Positions 18,514-26,281 are shown, counted from the stretch's first letter. The stretch is DNA of 64,000 nucleotides from Smaragdicoccus niigatensis DSM 44881 = NBRC 103563 (GCF_000380645.1 NZ_AQXZ01000017.1:496001-560000), one strand, 5' to 3'. Made by a program: numbers and translations. Notes: a model not told the origin generated them from the letters alone.

Positions 18514-19069
18514 CAGTCCACCAATCCGGGCCATCATGCAACCGCTGCAACTGTGCCTCGAGATCAGCGCGAACCGCCGGATCTTTCTCGTCGTACAGCT
18601 TGTCCTGTAGGTCGTGGTACTCGCGGAGTAGGCGAGCATGCTTCGACTCGCGGAACCAACGCGGACGCCACGTTCCCTCGAGGTACTCGACGATGTCACC
18701 CGCGACAGGGGAACTCCCAGCGTGCAACCACTCGTAAACGTGGTCGGCGCGTACTGGATTTCGCGCACCCGTCACCGCGAACAGCTCGGATTTCGTCGCA
18801 GAGTCTGGCGTCAGAAACGATGCAGGATGAACGTTCAACGCGATCGACAACGCCATCAAGTCGTCGACATCGACGCGCCGACCACCCATCTCGATATCGC
18901 TCAACGCGTTCGGCGACAGGACGCGTCCGATGTCTGTCATCCGCGAGGACAACTCGCGCAGCGATAAACTCCGCAGCTTACGAAAACGGGCCAGATTCTC
19001 GCGAACCGTGTTGCCGGTCGGCCCGAGTTCAACTCGTCTCCGCTTCGGCCTCTCGTGGTCTGTGGTCAT
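18500..19069 (-). CDS. XRE/CI-like helix-turn-helix repressor
   Basis: A 189-residue DNA-binding protein, the likely repressor of the rightward operon. The N-terminal half holds a Cro/CI-type helix-turn-helix (VRENLARFRKLRSLSLREL, then LSPNALSDIEMGGRRVDVD). The C-terminal half is tryptophan-rich and charged (GTWRPRWFRESK, LLREYHDLQDKLYDE) and has no peptidase motif, so it is not a LexA-type self-cleaving repressor. It overlaps the integrase start by 14 bases and is cotranscribed with it. The ATG at 19069 lacks a good ribosome site and may be leaderless. Divergent from the excisionase. Confidence 0.8.
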   Translation of the reverse strand: MTTDHERPKRRRVELGPTGNTVRENLARFRKLRSLSLRELSSRMTDIGRVLSPNALSDIEMGGRRVDVDDLMALSIALNVHPASFLTPDSATKSELFAVTGARNPVRADHVYEWLHAGSSPVAGDIVEYLEGTWRPRWFRESKHARLLREYHDLQDKLYDEKDPAVRADLEAQLQRLHDGPDWWTDGDD

Positions 19070-19122
19070 TCTGCGGATATTAGTGGAGATATTGCGGGAT
19101 CTCATAGACCTCCGCTACGTTG
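19070..19122. promoter_or_regulatory. Divergent early promoter/operator region of the element
   Basis: This 53-bp gap between repressor and excisionase is the expected genetic switch. It contains two spaced GATATT copies (about 19076 and 19088), possible repressor half sites. No longer palindrome is visible. Confidence 0.45.
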
Positions 19123-19374
19123 ATGGCCGTGATCGAACCGACACCTCAAAACAGCCACAGGCACCCTCAAAAGGCACACACCATCGACGATGGCGGGAGT
19201 CCCTACGCGATCCCGTCGGAAGTCGCGCGCTATGGCCGGACCACGGTCCAACGCCTCGCCCAGGACCGCTACCTCCAACGCGGAATTCCGTTCATCAAGG
19301 ACGGCAGAAAAGTCCTCTACCGATGGGACGACGTCCGCAACCACTACGACAAGCTCGCGAAAGAGTCCGCCTAA
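19123..19374 (+). CDS. Excisionase-like MerR/HTH_17 protein
   Basis: An 83-residue small DNA-binding protein. The central sequence YAIPSEVARYGRTTVQRLAQ followed by GIPFIKDGRKVLYRWDDVRNHYDKL has the winged helix-turn-helix pattern of excisionases: a recognition helix, a conserved K..YR..D motif, and a tyrosine/tryptophan wing. It should bend DNA at an att arm and direct excision, and may also regulate. First gene of the rightward operon; its stop overlaps the next ATG (TAATG). I use the ATG at 19123 rather than the TTG one codon earlier. Confidence 0.75.
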   Translation: MAVIEPTPQNSHRHPQKAHTIDDGGSPYAIPSEVARYGRTTVQRLAQDRYLQRGIPFIKDGRKVLYRWDDVRNHYDKLAKESA

Positions 19375-19826
19375 TGTCCGGTCGGTCACACCACGAACTC
19401 CGCCGGCGCGCGTTTCGCGACCAACTCGATGCCGCCGAAAGCGAATCTCTCGAGTTGCTGTTCGGTGTCGGCGAATTGACGGGTGCCGACATCGTCACGC
19501 CAAACCAGACACCGGCATGGATGCGCAAGGACCTCGAGGACGCCGTCCGTGGATTTGTCGATGGCGAATGGCAGACATGCACGCACAACCCGACACCGGA
19601 GTCACCCCAACCTCTGTTCGCGGTCGCGTGGCGTCGCGGCGTCATCGTCTGCCGACGCTGCGAATACACACTCGCGGCGAAGCGGATCGAGAACAAGACA
19701 TGCGACGGATGCGGCACCTACTGTCGCGGCGCATCGATGACCGTCGTGTCGGTCGTAAAGCGCTGCATCACCTACACCGCGGGTCTATGCGACGACTGCG
19801 CCGACCCGAAGCCCGATGGCCAGTGA
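19374..19826 (+). CDS. Unknown protein with cysteine zinc-ribbon pairs
   Basis: A 150-residue protein I do not recognise. The N-terminal third is helical (SHHELRRRAFRDQLDAAESES). The C-terminal half holds VCRRC, CDGCGTYCRG and GLCDDC, at least three CxxC-type knuckles that would bind one or two zinc ions. The HNPTPESPQPLFAVAWRRG segment between them precedes the first knuckle. Translationally coupled to the excisionase upstream (TAATG) and to the next gene by an 11-base overlap. Probably a nucleic-acid-binding early protein, but that is inference from the fold and context. Confidence 0.6.
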   Translation: MSGRSHHELRRRAFRDQLDAAESESLELLFGVGELTGADIVTPNQTPAWMRKDLEDAVRGFVDGEWQTCTHNPTPESPQPLFAVAWRRGVIVCRRCEYTLAAKRIENKTCDGCGTYCRGASMTVVSVVKRCITYTAGLCDDCADPKPDGQ

Positions 19827-20127
19827 CCAGAACGTCCCCGCCGCCTCTCACGCGGCGGGGACGACCCGCACTCGGACCTACTCCGAACGACAGGCACAGC
19901 TTATGCGCCGGCGGGAAGCCTCACAGCGCACCGCTGGCGGCGATCCGCTCTATACCCACATCTGGGGATCGCAGAGACGGACATCGGTCACCCGAAACCG
20001 GGCGACCGACAGACTCTGCATTGACCTACTCCGCGCAAAACTCTCGCAGGTGATCGCGGACGACGACTTTCGACACGGATGGCTCCGAGAAGCCGCCGAC
20101 ATGATCCTCGGCAAGGAGGCCGCGTGA
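19816..20127 (+). CDS. Small basic hypothetical protein
   Basis: A 103-residue, strongly basic protein without a recognised domain. An arginine- and glutamine-rich first half (RTYSERQAQLMRRREASQR) is followed by a helical second half (DRLCIDLLRAKLSQVIADDD, then WLREAADMILGKEAA). The composition suggests nucleic-acid or protein binding. It overlaps the preceding gene by 11 bases, and its stop overlaps the GTG start of the helicase gene, so it is inside the tightly coupled early operon. It could act as an accessory to the helicase, which is only inferred from position. Confidence 0.6.
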   Translation: MASDQNVPAASHAAGTTRTRTYSERQAQLMRRREASQRTAGGDPLYTHIWGSQRRTSVTRNRATDRLCIDLLRAKLSQVIADDDFRHGWLREAADMILGKEAA

Positions 20128-21383
20128 ACGACGACGATCACGCCCAGGACGACGAGCTCGACCACGGCCCGCGACTCTGGAACGCGACCGACCTCGAGGA
20201 AGCCGCCCGTGCCGACTGGCTCGCGAAGGGACGCATCCCGCGCGCCGCGATCACGCTCCTCATCGGCGACGAAGGCATCGGCAAATCGTTGTTGTGGGTC
20301 GTCTTCGTTGCCGCCGTCACCCGCGGTCACGCTCTCCCAGAAATCGGAATCCCCGAACGCAACCCCGGCGAAGTAATCCTGGTCGTCACCGAGGACGACT
20401 GGTCGACCGTCGTTCGTCCGCGGCTCGAGCAAGCCGACGCCGACCTCACACGCATCCGCGTCATTTGCGAGGAACCCGACGGATCAGGCGCGCCGACATT
20501 CGCGCGTGGCTCCGCATCGATGGAACTCGTCCTCGACGCAGACCCGCAACCGGACCTCGTCGTCATCGACGCATGGCTCGACACCGTGTCCACCCGAGTC
20601 GCAGTGCGGGACCCGCAACAGGCAAGGCAAGCACTTCACCCATGGAAGGAAGCAGCCACCAAGACCGGCGCCGCCGTCCTACTGCTCTGCCACACCAACA
20701 GGGAAGCCACCGCGAACGCACGCGACAAGTACGGCGCAACAGGAACGCTGCGCCAGAAAGCGCGAATGACGCTGTTCGCACAAGCGGACGACCACGAGGA
20801 AGGCGTCCTGATCGTTGGACCCGAGAAGTCCAACACCACCGGAAAACTGCCCGCGACGAAGTTCCGCATCAGAGCAATCCAACGGTTCGAACCGACCGAG
20901 GACGACGACGGCACCGTGCCCGTCCTCGAGGTCATCGGAGACTCCGACAAATCGATCAGCCAACACATCGCCGACTCCCACGAAGCCTCAAAGCAACGCG
21001 CCGATCCCATCGACGATGACTCCGAGAAATCAGAAATCAAAGAAGTCATCTACGACTACATGACGCGCGAGGGAGGAACCGCGCCCGCCGGCGACGTGCT
21101 CAAGGTGACGCGCGCCGCAGGCTTCACCGACAACGCCGTAAAGAAGGTTCGCAAGTCGATCGGTGTCCACACCAAACGGATCGGATTCGGACCCGGCGCC
21201 TCATGGCACTGGTCCATAGATTCCGTCGATCCCTCCATAGATTCCAAAGATTCCGGTCCAAAACCCATAGATCTAGACGCGGAATCAATGGAATCTATGC
21301 GATCGCACGCGGAATCAATGGCGGCTCCGACGAAGGCTCGAGGACTGTTCCAGATACCCAACAACCCCGAGGACGCCGCGTGA
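20124..21383 (+). CDS. RepA-like AAA ATPase / replicative helicase of the element
   Basis: A 419-residue RecA-fold ATPase of the RSF1010 RepA / AAA_25 type, likely loading at the element origin to drive autonomous replication after excision. Walker A is IGDEGIGKS (about residues 47-55), Walker B PDLVVIDAW (about 143-151), followed by LLLCHTNRE with the sensor-like histidine. A C-terminal winged-helix-like segment (GDVLKVTRAAGFTDNAVKKV) precedes a low-complexity tail encoded by an iteron-like repeat cluster. The GTG at 20124 has AAGGAGG 6 bases upstream and overlaps the previous stop; the longer frame from 20079 is not supported. Confidence 0.82.
   Translation: MNDDDHAQDDELDHGPRLWNATDLEEAARADWLAKGRIPRAAITLLIGDEGIGKSLLWVVFVAAVTRGHALPEIGIPERNPGEVILVVTEDDWSTVVRPRLEQADADLTRIRVICEEPDGSGAPTFARGSASMELVLDADPQPDLVVIDAWLDTVSTRVAVRDPQQARQALHPWKEAATKTGAAVLLLCHTNREATANARDKYGATGTLRQKARMTLFAQADDHEEGVLIVGPEKSNTTGKLPATKFRIRAIQRFEPTEDDDGTVPVLEVIGDSDKSISQHIADSHEASKQRADPIDDDSEKSEIKEVIYDYMTREGGTAPAGDVLKVTRAAGFTDNAVKKVRKSIGVHTKRIGFGPGASWHWSIDSVDPSIDSKDSGPKPIDLDAESMESMRSHAESMAAPTKARGLFQIPNNPEDAA
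21213..21321. repeat. Iteron-like repeat cluster, candidate replication origin
   Basis: CCATAGATTCC appears at 21214-21224 and 21235-21245, 21 bp apart (two turns), with partial copies near 21246 and 21265. The inverted form appears as GGAATCAATGG at 21281-21291 and 21311-21321 (within a 15-bp direct repeat spaced 30 bp) and GGAATCTATGC at 21290-21300. Opposed repeat arrays at the end of a rep gene resemble plasmid and satellite origins. They lie inside the helicase C-terminal coding region. Confidence 0.6.
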
Positions 21384-21550
21384 AAACCCGCACACTCGCA
21401 ACGTTCGTCGTCTGCGGAGCACCCCGACACCACGGACAAGGACCGTGCCGCAGTCTCGTCTCGCAAGACGGCACCGGAGCGATCCGATGCGTCCACCACC
21501 CCGACCTCGACGCGGAACAACCGGACCTGTTCGACCAGGAGTCGCAGTGA
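21380..21550 (+). CDS. Small cysteine/histidine-rich protein
   Basis: A 56-residue protein starting at a GTG that overlaps the helicase stop (GTGA). Three cysteines and several histidines (VVCGAPRHHGQGPC, then AIRCVHHPD) are spaced like a small zinc-binding knuckle. The end is acidic (LDAEQPDLFDQESQ). It belongs to the coupled early operon: its stop overlaps the next GTG. I do not recognise a family, and a role as a small regulator or adaptor is only suggested by size and context. Confidence 0.5.
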   Translation: MKTRTLATFVVCGAPRHHGQGPCRSLVSQDGTGAIRCVHHPDLDAEQPDLFDQESQ

Positions 21551-21846
21551 TTCTCGACCACCTGCCGCTAATACAACGCCTCGTCGCAAGCCGCATCGCC
21601 GACCTGAACCGACGCGGCCTCGAGCCAGACGCGCAGTACTACTGCCTACTCCGAGACACCCACATGACGGACATCGGTCAGGCAAAAACTCGTGACGAAC
21701 AAACTTGGATCACGACCGGCGAAATACAGCACCGCCTCGGCTGCTCAGACAGCACCGCATACCGGCTCGCACGCCGCTACGGACGCCAAACAAGCACCGG
21801 GCAATGGCTCACACCCGCCGATGCCATAGGAGACAAAACCGCATGA
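21547..21846 (+). CDS. Small helix-turn-helix-like protein
   Basis: A 99-residue protein with an N-terminal helix (LPLIQRLVASRIADLNRRGL) and a C-terminal region TWITTGEIQHRLGCSDSTAY followed by RLARRYGRQ that reads as a helix-turn-helix with recognition helix DSTAYRLARR. It could bind DNA as a late-operon regulator or small-terminase-like factor; neither is shown. The GTG start at 21547 overlaps the previous stop, and its own stop overlaps the next ATG, so it is translationally coupled on both sides. Confidence 0.55.
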   Translation: MILDHLPLIQRLVASRIADLNRRGLEPDAQYYCLLRDTHMTDIGQAKTRDEQTWITTGEIQHRLGCSDSTAYRLARRYGRQTSTGQWLTPADAIGDKTA

Positions 21847-22136
21847 ACCGACCGAACCGAATCCGGCGACAGGATCTTGTGAAAGCCCTAGCCGACTTGA
21901 GCGACGACCAGTTCGCCGAAGTCGTCGCCGACGCAAGAGACCCCGATCGCAACGCAGGACGCGCATTCGCGCGATGGGCTGAAAGCCAGTTCGGGCGATC
22001 CGCCGGCGGCCTCGAAACCCTCGGCACGATCGGGCCAACACACACAGCGCCCTCGAATCGTTCCGAACAGTTCGCACGCGCCGTCGACCGCATGTTCACC
22101 GGCCCGAGCCAATACGACGACCAGGAGCAAGAGTGA
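21843..22136 (+). CDS. Hypothetical acidic/basic helical protein
   Basis: A 97-residue protein with no recognised domain. A basic start (NRPNRIRRQDLVKALADL) leads to an acidic helical stretch (DDQFAEVVADARDPDRNAG) and an AFARWAESQFGRS segment, then a flexible tail ending DDQEQE. It overlaps both neighbours by ATGA/GTGA junctions, which supports it being real despite its size. Compositionally similar proteins occur in phage early operons, but I cannot give a function. Confidence 0.5.
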   Translation: MNRPNRIRRQDLVKALADLSDDQFAEVVADARDPDRNAGRAFARWAESQFGRSAGGLETLGTIGPTHTAPSNRSEQFARAVDRMFTGPSQYDDQEQE

Positions 22137-22870
22137 GCAACCTCAGATTCTCGACCGTCATCAACGACGCAAGCCGCGCCGGCGTCACCATCCCCGACAG
22201 CATCACCGAGGCGCGCAAGAACCTCGGACTGTTGCGCGTCGAACTCGACAAGCGAACCAAGTCCAACAATCCCGCCGACGAAATCGCCGCCTGCATGCTC
22301 GAGGAAGCCACAACCGGAAAGCCCTCGAAGAACATTCGCGTCGCACTCGACGCACTCACCCTCAGGAACCCAGAAGTACGGGCCGCGTTCGAGCAGCGTC
22401 TACTACACCTCGAGCACGACGCGATCGCCGCATGCAAAGACGACATCATCGGGCAAATGAGCGCCGCCGCCGAAGTGTCATACGCCGCAATCCGAACCAT
22501 CGTCGACAAGGCACCCGGCTTCACGACCAAAGCGGTCGCAACAGAAGTCCTGGCATCCGGCGTCGGCAGCGAATGGCACGCAGCAACGCTCGCCGTCGAC
22601 CGACTCCAATATCTCGGCAACCTCTGGACTGCACTCAGCGTCACCCGCGGCGCCCTCGACGCCCGACTCCTGCACCACCCAGCGATCGATGTTCACGAAC
22701 TCGGATGCGGCGGAAACCCATGGGACGCACACAGGGCAGGAGCCGAATTGTCGTGGTGCGGCAACAAGGAAGGCTATGCAGCGCGATTGCAGGAACTCGA
22801 CCAGCTCGAGGAACGCAAGCGAGCAGAACAACAGGCACGCAACCGCGGCACCGCCCCCCGAATCCGATAA
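22133..22870 (+). CDS. Hypothetical 245-residue element protein
   Basis: Largest uncharacterised protein of the early operon. It is predominantly helical, with a central repeat-like helical part (ARKNLGLLRVELDKRTK; EVRAAFEQRLLHLEHDAIA) and a C-terminal coiled-coil-like, arginine- and glutamate-rich tail (LEERKRAEQQARNRG). I see no catalytic motif. Such proteins in actinophage genomes often lie just before the HNH nuclease. The GTG at 22133 overlaps the previous stop by four bases. It may be structural or DNA-associated, but nothing in the sequence decides this. Confidence 0.6.
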   Translation: MSNLRFSTVINDASRAGVTIPDSITEARKNLGLLRVELDKRTKSNNPADEIAACMLEEATTGKPSKNIRVALDALTLRNPEVRAAFEQRLLHLEHDAIAACKDDIIGQMSAAAEVSYAAIRTIVDKAPGFTTKAVATEVLASGVGSEWHAATLAVDRLQYLGNLWTALSVTRGALDARLLHHPAIDVHELGCGGNPWDAHRAGAELSWCGNKEGYAARLQELDQLEERKRAEQQARNRGTAPRIR

Positions 22871-22874
22871 CGCG

Positions 22875-23183
22875 ATGACGTTGCTCAAAGCCTGCATCGG
22901 TTGCGGTGAGCCATCGGAGCACACACGCTGCCCCGACTGCGCACACCACGCCGACGTGCACAAGAAGCAGCGACGCGCACACACAGGATTCGACACACGC
23001 CAATGGCGAGAGATCGCACAGCGCGCCATACGCGAACAGCCCTACTGCACAGTGTGCGGAACAACAGAAGATCTCACCGCCGACCACATCATCCCGCGCG
23101 CAATCCTCGGAGCAGCAGCCAACGACCCAACAAATGTGCAAGTCCTATGCCGACGACACAACTCGAGCAAAGGCGCCAAATGA
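22875..23183 (+). CDS. HNH endonuclease
   Basis: A 102-residue metal-dependent nuclease. N-terminal cysteines (ACIGCGEPSEHTRCPDC) form a first zinc knuckle. The HNH core follows: CTVCGTTEDLTADHIIPRA, with the histidine of the first strand, then NVQVLCRRHNSSKG, giving the N and final H. In HK97-like phages a small HNH protein beside the terminase genes stimulates cos cleavage, so this one probably partners the TerL 370 bases downstream. The ATG at 22875 is 5 bases after the previous stop; the longer frame from 22689 overlaps it out of frame. Confidence 0.88.
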   Translation: MTLLKACIGCGEPSEHTRCPDCAHHADVHKKQRRAHTGFDTRQWREIAQRAIREQPYCTVCGTTEDLTADHIIPRAILGAAANDPTNVQVLCRRHNSSKGAK

Positions 23184-23296
23184 CCAGCAGTAACACTCAG
23201 CCACACAGGCCCCAGGGGGGAACACCCGCCACCCCGTCCGTCCTGTTTGCCCCGCGCCTAGCAAAGTTTGGGACTCACTCCGGTCGGGCGTATGAA

Positions 23297-23542
23297 CTAC
23301 TTGAGGGAACCGATTCCTTCGTCGTCATCATCGGTGTCCGAGTCGTCGTCCTCGTCTTCGTCCTCGAGGTGAATCGGGCGATCGAAGATGTGGTGCCACG
23401 CATGAGGCGCGAACACATCAACGTCATCGCGTCCCGGTACCGAGATCCGGAGTACACCCCCATCGGTGATGTCATATTCGACGCTGTCGTCGAAGTACAG
23501 AACCTTCTTCTTGTGTGCGTCAAGGTGTACGGAGAATCCCAT
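23297..23542 (-). CDS. Small acidic-tailed protein on the opposite strand
   Basis: An 81-residue frame running against the surrounding operon. The first 55 residues look like a folded beta protein (VLYFDDSVEYDITDGGVLRI, then VFAPHAWHHIF), and the tail is a run of aspartate and glutamate. The start is uncertain (ATG 23542 or TTG 23572) and lacks a ribosome site. On the other strand a 126-residue frame, 23180-23560, overlaps both the HNH stop and the TerL start by ATGA junctions and is a competing gene; its valine-rich middle looks like a shadow of the acidic tail. Only one is likely real. Confidence 0.45.
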   Translation of the reverse strand: MGFSVHLDAHKKKVLYFDDSVEYDITDGGVLRISVPGRDDVDVFAPHAWHHIFDRPIHLEDEDEDDDSDTDDDDEGIGSLK

Positions 23543-23556
23543 GCCGGGAGTTTGGC

Positions 23557-25044
23557 ATGAAGGCTGGACCAAAGGGACAAATCGACGCGATTGCGCTCGA
23601 CTTCACGGGGTGGCCGCGGGACCGCGCGAAGCGTCGCGAGAAGTTCATTCGCGAATACCTCGTCGTGCCGAAGGGATTTGGCGCGGGTAAACCGGTCCGG
23701 TTGCGCGATTTCCAGCGGGACATAATTCGGCGGTCGTTCGCCTCTGGCGTTAGGACCTCGCTGGTAAGCATTCCTCGAGCGAACGGAAAGACCGCTCTAG
23801 CTGCGATGTTGGCGGTCGCGGAGTTGTTCGTCGGAGATCCGTCGGCGGAAGTCTTGGTCGTGGCGTCGGATCAGCGTCAGGCGAACATCACGCTACGTAT
23901 GGCGAAGCGAATGATCGAGTTGAATCCGGAGCTCGCGGACCGCGCGCATATCTATGCCGATCGGATCACGGTTCCCGAGAACGATTCGATCCTGTTGCCG
24001 CTACCGGCGGAACCGGGCGCGTTGCATGGTCACGACCCGTCGTTGCTGATCATCGACGAATTGCATGTCGTGACCGAGTCCGTGTGGGAAGCAGTTACGT
24101 CGATGACGGGTAAGCGTCCGCAGTCGTTGACGCTTGCGATCAGTACGCCGGCCAACTCGACAGAGTCGGTCATGTGGCGGCTCGTCGCCTACGGTCGCGG
24201 CAACCGTGACGACCGCGCCTTCGTCCTTACCGAGTACTCCGCGCCGGACGATTGTCAGACGACCGATCGTGACGCGTGGCGGGTCGCTAACCCGGCTCTG
24301 TCCTGCCGCGATCCGTTCCTCGCGGAAGATGGCCTCGAGGCGGCACGCCGGACGTTGCGGGAACCCGTGTTCCGGCAGCTGCGCCTCGGTCAATGGGTCG
24401 GGCAGGTCGACAGGTGGCTTCCGTGGGGGTTGTGGGAGTCCCGGCAGGATGCCGGACGGATCGTGCATCCCGGCGAGAAAGTGTGGTTGGCGTTTGACGG
24501 TTCCGCGTCGGGCGACTCGACGGCATTGATCGGATGCACAACGGACGGTCACTTGTTCGTCGTCGGACTGTGGGAACGCGCGGAGGACGATCCGCGTTGG
24601 CGTGTGCCTCGCGAGGAGGTCGACGACGCTGTCACGGCAGCATTCACGACCTACGACGTTGCAGAGCTCGCAGCAGACCCGTGGGGATGGCGTTCGGAAC
24701 TCGAGTCCTGGTCGCGACGCTGGCGTCGCAAGGTGATCGAGTGGAACACCGGTGCCGCAGCGCGAATGGCACCCGCAACGGACCGCATGTATCAAGCACT
24801 CGTCGACGGCACCGTCACGCATGACGGGGATCAGCGTCTCGCGGATCATTTCGGGAACGCGGTCGCGAAGTCGACGCCAATGGGGGATCTGATCTACAAG
24901 GACAAACGTGGTTCGGCCCGGAAGATTGACGCTGCGATCGCATCGATCATCGCGTTCGACCGGCGTGCGTTCCATTTGGCGAAGCAACGCGGGGGAGGCG
25001 GTCGCACGATGCGCCCAGGGGCACGGGTAGCGGCGTCATGGTGA
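23557..25044 (+). CDS. Phage terminase large subunit
   Basis: DNA-packaging motor and nuclease. The 495-residue protein has an N-terminal ATPase with Walker A SIPRANGKT (about 71-79) and Walker B LLIIDELH (about 163-170). A coupling segment SLTLAISTPAN follows, then a C-terminal RNase-H-like nuclease with acidic residues in AFDGSASGDS (about 312-321), ELAADPWGW (about 370-378) and KIDAAIASIIAFDR near the end. All motifs and full length are intact. The ATG at 23557 has GGGAG at 6 bases. No small terminase is evident and no portal gene follows, which is the main oddity of the element. Confidence 0.9.
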   Translation: MKAGPKGQIDAIALDFTGWPRDRAKRREKFIREYLVVPKGFGAGKPVRLRDFQRDIIRRSFASGVRTSLVSIPRANGKTALAAMLAVAELFVGDPSAEVLVVASDQRQANITLRMAKRMIELNPELADRAHIYADRITVPENDSILLPLPAEPGALHGHDPSLLIIDELHVVTESVWEAVTSMTGKRPQSLTLAISTPANSTESVMWRLVAYGRGNRDDRAFVLTEYSAPDDCQTTDRDAWRVANPALSCRDPFLAEDGLEAARRTLREPVFRQLRLGQWVGQVDRWLPWGLWESRQDAGRIVHPGEKVWLAFDGSASGDSTALIGCTTDGHLFVVGLWERAEDDPRWRVPREEVDDAVTAAFTTYDVAELAADPWGWRSELESWSRRWRRKVIEWNTGAAARMAPATDRMYQALVDGTVTHDGDQRLADHFGNAVAKSTPMGDLIYKDKRGSARKIDAAIASIIAFDRRAFHLAKQRGGGGRTMRPGARVAASW

Positions 25045-25157
25045 CGGCTTTGCGGTTTCGTAGGCAACCCGACGGAGTCGGGGCGGCAGCACTGAATGTC
25101 TGCCGTCCGGTGCAATCTGGACGTTATGACGGTTGCCGCGGGTCGTTCGGTGTGTGA
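25038..25157 (+). pseudogene. Possible 39-residue remnant of a portal-position gene
   Basis: A short frame beginning MVTALRFRRQPDG overlaps the TerL stop with ATGGTGA, the usual TerL-portal junction in tailed phages, but stops after 39 codons. It may be the broken start of a lost portal gene. Nothing else in the 366-bp stretch 25045-25410 looks coding. Confidence 0.25.
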
Positions 25158-25263
25158 GTTTCGGCGTCAGCTTGCGCGCCTCATAGAACCGCGATCCGCA
25201 GTCATAGCAAACCGACTATGTACGCGACCGTCGCCGAATTCCTCGCACGACTTGCCGGATGCT

Positions 25264-25298
25264 CAAGCCCCGATCGTGTCGTCGGGCAGCGGGGCTTG
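25264..25298. terminator. Hairpin between TerL and the Mrr-like gene
   Basis: A 9-bp perfect stem (CAAGCCCCG with CGGGGCTTG) around a 17-base loop. It lies in the otherwise empty 25.16-25.41 kb gap and could end the terminase transcript. There is no T run. Confidence 0.35.
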
Positions 25299-25410
25299 TC
25301 AGACCGTCCTCGTAGTGTCTGCCTGAACCGGGCGCGGAGGGAAGCCGTGCCCGGTACGTTTTCTAACGGTCTGCCGGAATTGCACGAATCATTTGGAGAG
25401 GCCGTCGAAG

Positions 25411-26277
25411 TTGACCACACCGCAATTCATCAGGTCGTGGCAGGAAGCCGAATCGAATGCGGTCGTCCGCATGCGTGAACTCGGCTTTAGCGACGCGCAA
25501 GCCACAGGTTCTGGCGCCGATAGCGGGATCGATGTTCGTGCGGGCGGGGCGTTGGCTCAGGTGAAGCGGGAAGCGGTTGACACTGGACGCCCGAAACTCC
25601 AATTTTTTCTCGGAGCATGCGCCGTTGAGCCGCACAAGGAGAAGCTTTTCTTCTCAGCTGGATATGCCAAGACTGCTATCGAGTGGGCGGAAGCTGTTGG
25701 AATGGCGCTGTTTGCGTATGACATCCTGGGGGACCTGACTCCAATCACCTCTCGCGCAAACACTCTCATGCAGAGGGCGGCTGAACAGCGCGCGAACGCG
25801 GTGCATCTCTCCGAGCCGGAACCCGCGCAGGTCACGCGACCGATCTCGGAGTTCGACCGCGTCTGGGCAAATGCGTCCCGATCGCAGTCACGCGGGTACG
25901 CCGAGGACGAGACTCACTTGGACTCCTTACGCGAGGCTCGAGCGCGCTATCTGATAGAACGGGGACTCTCGGAGCGGGAAGCTCGCGTGCAGGCGACGTG
26001 GGACGAACTGTGGGACAACGATCGACCGAAGCATCCGCCGGCCACCCCGGTGAATCCGCGCGTGCGAAGGATCAGCGTCCCGACTCCTCAGCCCGAGGTC
26101 GTGACAATCGCAAAGCCAGCCGCAGGTCCCAAAAGCGTCAGCATCAAGTTAATTCGTGGGCAGATTGCATCAGGCAAGGCGGAGCCAGCTGAGGGCGCAG
26201 ACGGCTGGGCAGACCTCGTGCGCTGGCCACCGTCAACGAGCAAGAAACGTCGCGGTAAGCGTTCCCGCGATAGATAG
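25411..26277 (+). CDS. Mrr-like restriction endonuclease, probable cargo gene
   Basis: A 288-residue protein whose N-terminal domain has the PD-(D/E)xK pattern of the Mrr restriction family: E14 in WQEAES, ADSGIDVRAGG with D41, then ALAQVKRE with Q50 and K52, RPKLQFFLGACA, and KEKLFFSAGYAKTAIEWAE. Mrr enzymes cut modified or foreign DNA, so this is a candidate defence nuclease carried by the element. The C-terminal half is charged and helical without a known motif. The TTG at 25411 has GGAGAGG 9 bases upstream; a TTG at 25393 precedes that site and is unlikely. No methyltransferase is nearby. Confidence 0.75.
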   Translation: MTTPQFIRSWQEAESNAVVRMRELGFSDAQATGSGADSGIDVRAGGALAQVKREAVDTGRPKLQFFLGACAVEPHKEKLFFSAGYAKTAIEWAEAVGMALFAYDILGDLTPITSRANTLMQRAAEQRANAVHLSEPEPAQVTRPISEFDRVWANASRSQSRGYAEDETHLDSLREARARYLIERGLSEREARVQATWDELWDNDRPKHPPATPVNPRVRRISVPTPQPEVVTIAKPAAGPKSVSIKLIRGQIASGKAEPAEGADGWADLVRWPPSTSKKRRGKRSRDR

Positions 26278-26281
26278 AGCC

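Noticed and set aside
21213-21321. CRISPR-like array.
   Set aside because: Repeats are about 11 bp, occur in both orientations, lack uniform spacers and lie inside a coding region.
25096-25326. 76-residue frame in the gap after TerL.
   Set aside because: No ribosome site, no domain, and spans the hairpin at 25264-25298.
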